Shown one piece after another: positions 62,652 to 64,000 of a stretch of 64,000 bases of DNA. The notes beneath the pieces are model-generated. The model was not told the DNA's origin. It saw only the letters and a program-made list of their open reading frames with translations, and searched no databases. The stretch's first letter is position 1, and each line of letters starts with the position of its first letter. A program made the position numbers and the translations under genes. Source of the stretch: an uncultured Flavobacteriaceae bacterium (GTDB lineage: Bacteria; Bacteroidota; Bacteroidia; Flavobacteriales; Flavobacteriaceae); the NCBI GenBank assembly GCA_947493175.1, contig CANLQD010000003.1, forward strand, positions 434,001 to 498,000. Direction: 5' to 3'.

Positions 62652-64000
62652 ATGCGAAAGTTTGCCCCCTTATTTTTTTTATTGTTTGTACAACTGTTGA
62701 TAGGACAGGATGCAATCGATAAAAAATGGCAGATTTATGTACGGGCACCATCCCAAAAGTATCAACCGATCCAAGACAAAAATAGTCCCCGCATCTTTCT
62801 AGTCCGTTTTAATGAACCTATCAAACGTGTTGACCTTGAAAAAAATCGCATCGAACTGCTTCGACTCCTAGATCCTTATCACGCCATTGTATCTATAGGT
62901 TCCGATGTAGGCAAGAAATCGATTGGCACAACGACCGTTCCGGCAAATAATCGTTGGAAACTTTCCGAAAAACTACTATCGGGTACTCTTAGGGGCAAGG
63001 TTCCGTTCGTGGTTCGTTCTTCCGACCCCCAGCGAACACGAATGCTTTTGGATACACTACCCGGTATAACCTTTATAAGGCAGGTAAAAAATGATATCTA
63101 TTTTACGGGCAAATTATCAATACTCGAAAGCCAATTGCTAGGGCAACCCGAAGTGCATTACCTAGGCCAAGAATCGATGACACCGGTTCAGGAAAGTATT
63201 GTGCTCGACTTAAACCCGGCCATCAATAACATCAACAATATGTATCGGCAATACCCCCAAATCGATGGTAGTGGTATCAATATCTCCATTAAGGACAACA
63301 AATTCCGCGAAACCGATATTGATTTGCTGAACAAGCTAATTACCTCTCCACTGGCATCCGAATTGGAAGACGACCATGCGACCGATATGGCTACTATCAT
63401 TGCGGGACTCGGTAATTCTTCTATCAAAGGAAAAGGTATTGCCCATGCCGCCAAATTGCAAACCTCCGATTTTTTGAACCTGTCTCCCGATTCCGAATCG
63501 AATCTATCCAATGCGGATGTATTCATACAAAACCATTCGTATGGTACTATCAGTGAAAATTTTTATGGTTCCCTTGCTGCTGCTTACGATGCCCATATTA
63601 CCGACCATCCTGAAGAGTTGCATATTTTTTCGTCGGGCAATGCCGGGGAAGAGGTTCCGACTGACGGGCCCTACGCCGATATCGGAGCCTATAGCAATCT
63701 TACGGGAAACTTTAAAATGGCCAAAAATACATTGCTGGTCGGAGCGATGGATGAAGAAAAGCAGGTCTTGGCATTTTCCTCAAGAGGCCCCACCTATGAC
63801 GGAAGAATAAAACCTGAATTAATAGGTTATAGCATCACGGGCACTTCCAATGCTACCGCCTTGACCTCTGGAGTCGCCGCCTTATTGCTTCAAAGCCACC
63901 GAGAAGCGAACGAAACCAATGCCACCGCCGCTCTCTTAAAAGCGCTTTTGATCAATACGGCCGATGACGTTCATAGTAAAGGCCCGGATCATCGCTCCGG
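62652..64000 (+). CDS. Subtilisin-like (S8) serine protease, 5' part
   Basis: The frame from ATG 62652 stays open to the window end (about 450 residues). Signal peptide (MRKFAPLFFLLFVQLLIGQ). After a prodomain the S8 core follows: Asp in NISIKDNKF, His in DDHATDMATIIAGLG, oxyanion Asn in FSSGNAGEE and Ser in GTSNATALTSGVAALL. The TALTSG replaces the usual AxPxxSG. The C-terminus (perhaps a T9SS domain) is outside the window. Confidence 0.9.
   Translation, partial: MRKFAPLFFLLFVQLLIGQDAIDKKWQIYVRAPSQKYQPIQDKNSPRIFLVRFNEPIKRVDLEKNRIELLRLLDPYHAIVSIGSDVGKKSIGTTTVPANNRWKLSEKLLSGTLRGKVPFVVRSSDPQRTRMLLDTLPGITFIRQVKNDIYFTGKLSILESQLLGQPEVHYLGQESMTPVQESIVLDLNPAINNINNMYRQYPQIDGSGINISIKDNKFRETDIDLLNKLITSPLASELEDDHATDMATIIAGLGNSSIKGKGIAHAAKLQTSDFLNLSPDSESNLSNADVFIQNHSYGTISENFYGSLAAAYDAHITDHPEELHIFSSGNAGEEVPTDGPYADIGAYSNLTGNFKMAKNTLLVGAMDEEKQVLAFSSRGPTYDGRIKPELIGYSITGTSNATALTSGVAALLLQSHREANETNATAALLKALLINTADDVHSKGPDHRS

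Noticed and set aside
1..64000. CRISPR arrays, tRNA or rRNA genes, phage modules, intact insertion sequences, defence islands
   Set aside because: None seen: no regular short repeats with spacers, no tRNA cloverleaf noticed, no transposase or phage structural protein in any frame. A profile search could still find a tRNA-like or small RNA gene.

Overview
The window is a stretch of chromosome from a member of the Bacteroidota, most likely a marine Flavobacteriaceae (Zobellia/Maribacter/Arenibacter-like; genus not provable from sequence alone). The reasons are two exported proteins with gliding-motility-type (T9SS type B) C-termini, one with a type A T9SS C-terminus, many lipoproteins, LytS/LytTR two-component pairs, several AraC regulators (two with membrane N-termini), a TonB-dependent-receptor-like barrel with a carboxypeptidase-regulatory-like N-terminus, and promoter -7 boxes of the Bacteroidota form TAnnTTTG. 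No rRNA, tRNA, CRISPR, phage or intact transposase was seen.

Layout. 1-1980: end of an RND efflux operon (permease tail plus TolC/NodT lipoprotein) closed by a terminator. 2078-10486: a small-molecule redox/detoxification region (NTF2-like, SRPBCC, NmrA-like SDR, quinone-type MDR oxidoreductase, aldo/keto reductase, VOC protein, sugar-isomerase-like TIM barrel) with two AraC regulators in the middle. Three promoters here carry paired 4-bp cores exactly 21 bp apart, the most coherent regulatory signal in the window. 10551-11889: a rearrangement scar where two convergent genes, an NTF2-like gene and an amidohydrolase gene, have both lost their 3' ends. 11890-14869 (minus): a LytTR response regulator, two small exported proteins (NTF2/lumazine-binding-like and DOMON) and a LytS-type kinase on one strand.

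15512-24293: membrane AraC regulator, outer-membrane-like protein, TPR/HTH regulator, a 989-residue T9SS type B protein whose C-terminal third is abruptly GC-rich, an NTF2-like gene and an AraC regulator. 25170-32727: a giant secreted beta-helix protein, an M57-like metalloprotease lipoprotein and a large c-type cytochrome lipoprotein. 32959-38046: LytS/LytTR pair divergent from an outer-membrane receptor and a small exported protein. 38301-43215: HAD phosphatase, Crp-like regulator, SMP-30-like propeller, Fe-type alcohol dehydrogenase, polysaccharide deacetylase. 43794-55264: a frameshifted AraC gene, then exported hydrolases (esterase with CBM9-like N-terminus, three beta-lactamase-fold proteins of which one has lost its catalytic motifs, an S41 peptidase) and a membrane AraC regulator. 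55412-64000: second T9SS type B protein, an ECF sigma factor with a fused anti-sigma/DUF2846 protein plus a stand-alone DUF2846 protein, a split YeeE/YedE sulfur transporter, a second M57-like lipoprotein and the start of a subtilisin-like protease.

Non-coding structure not explained by genes: a three-copy intergenic repeat family (about 38153, 43408, 50771), a 155-bp imperfect palindromic element (61371-61525), and several long perfect hairpins between genes.
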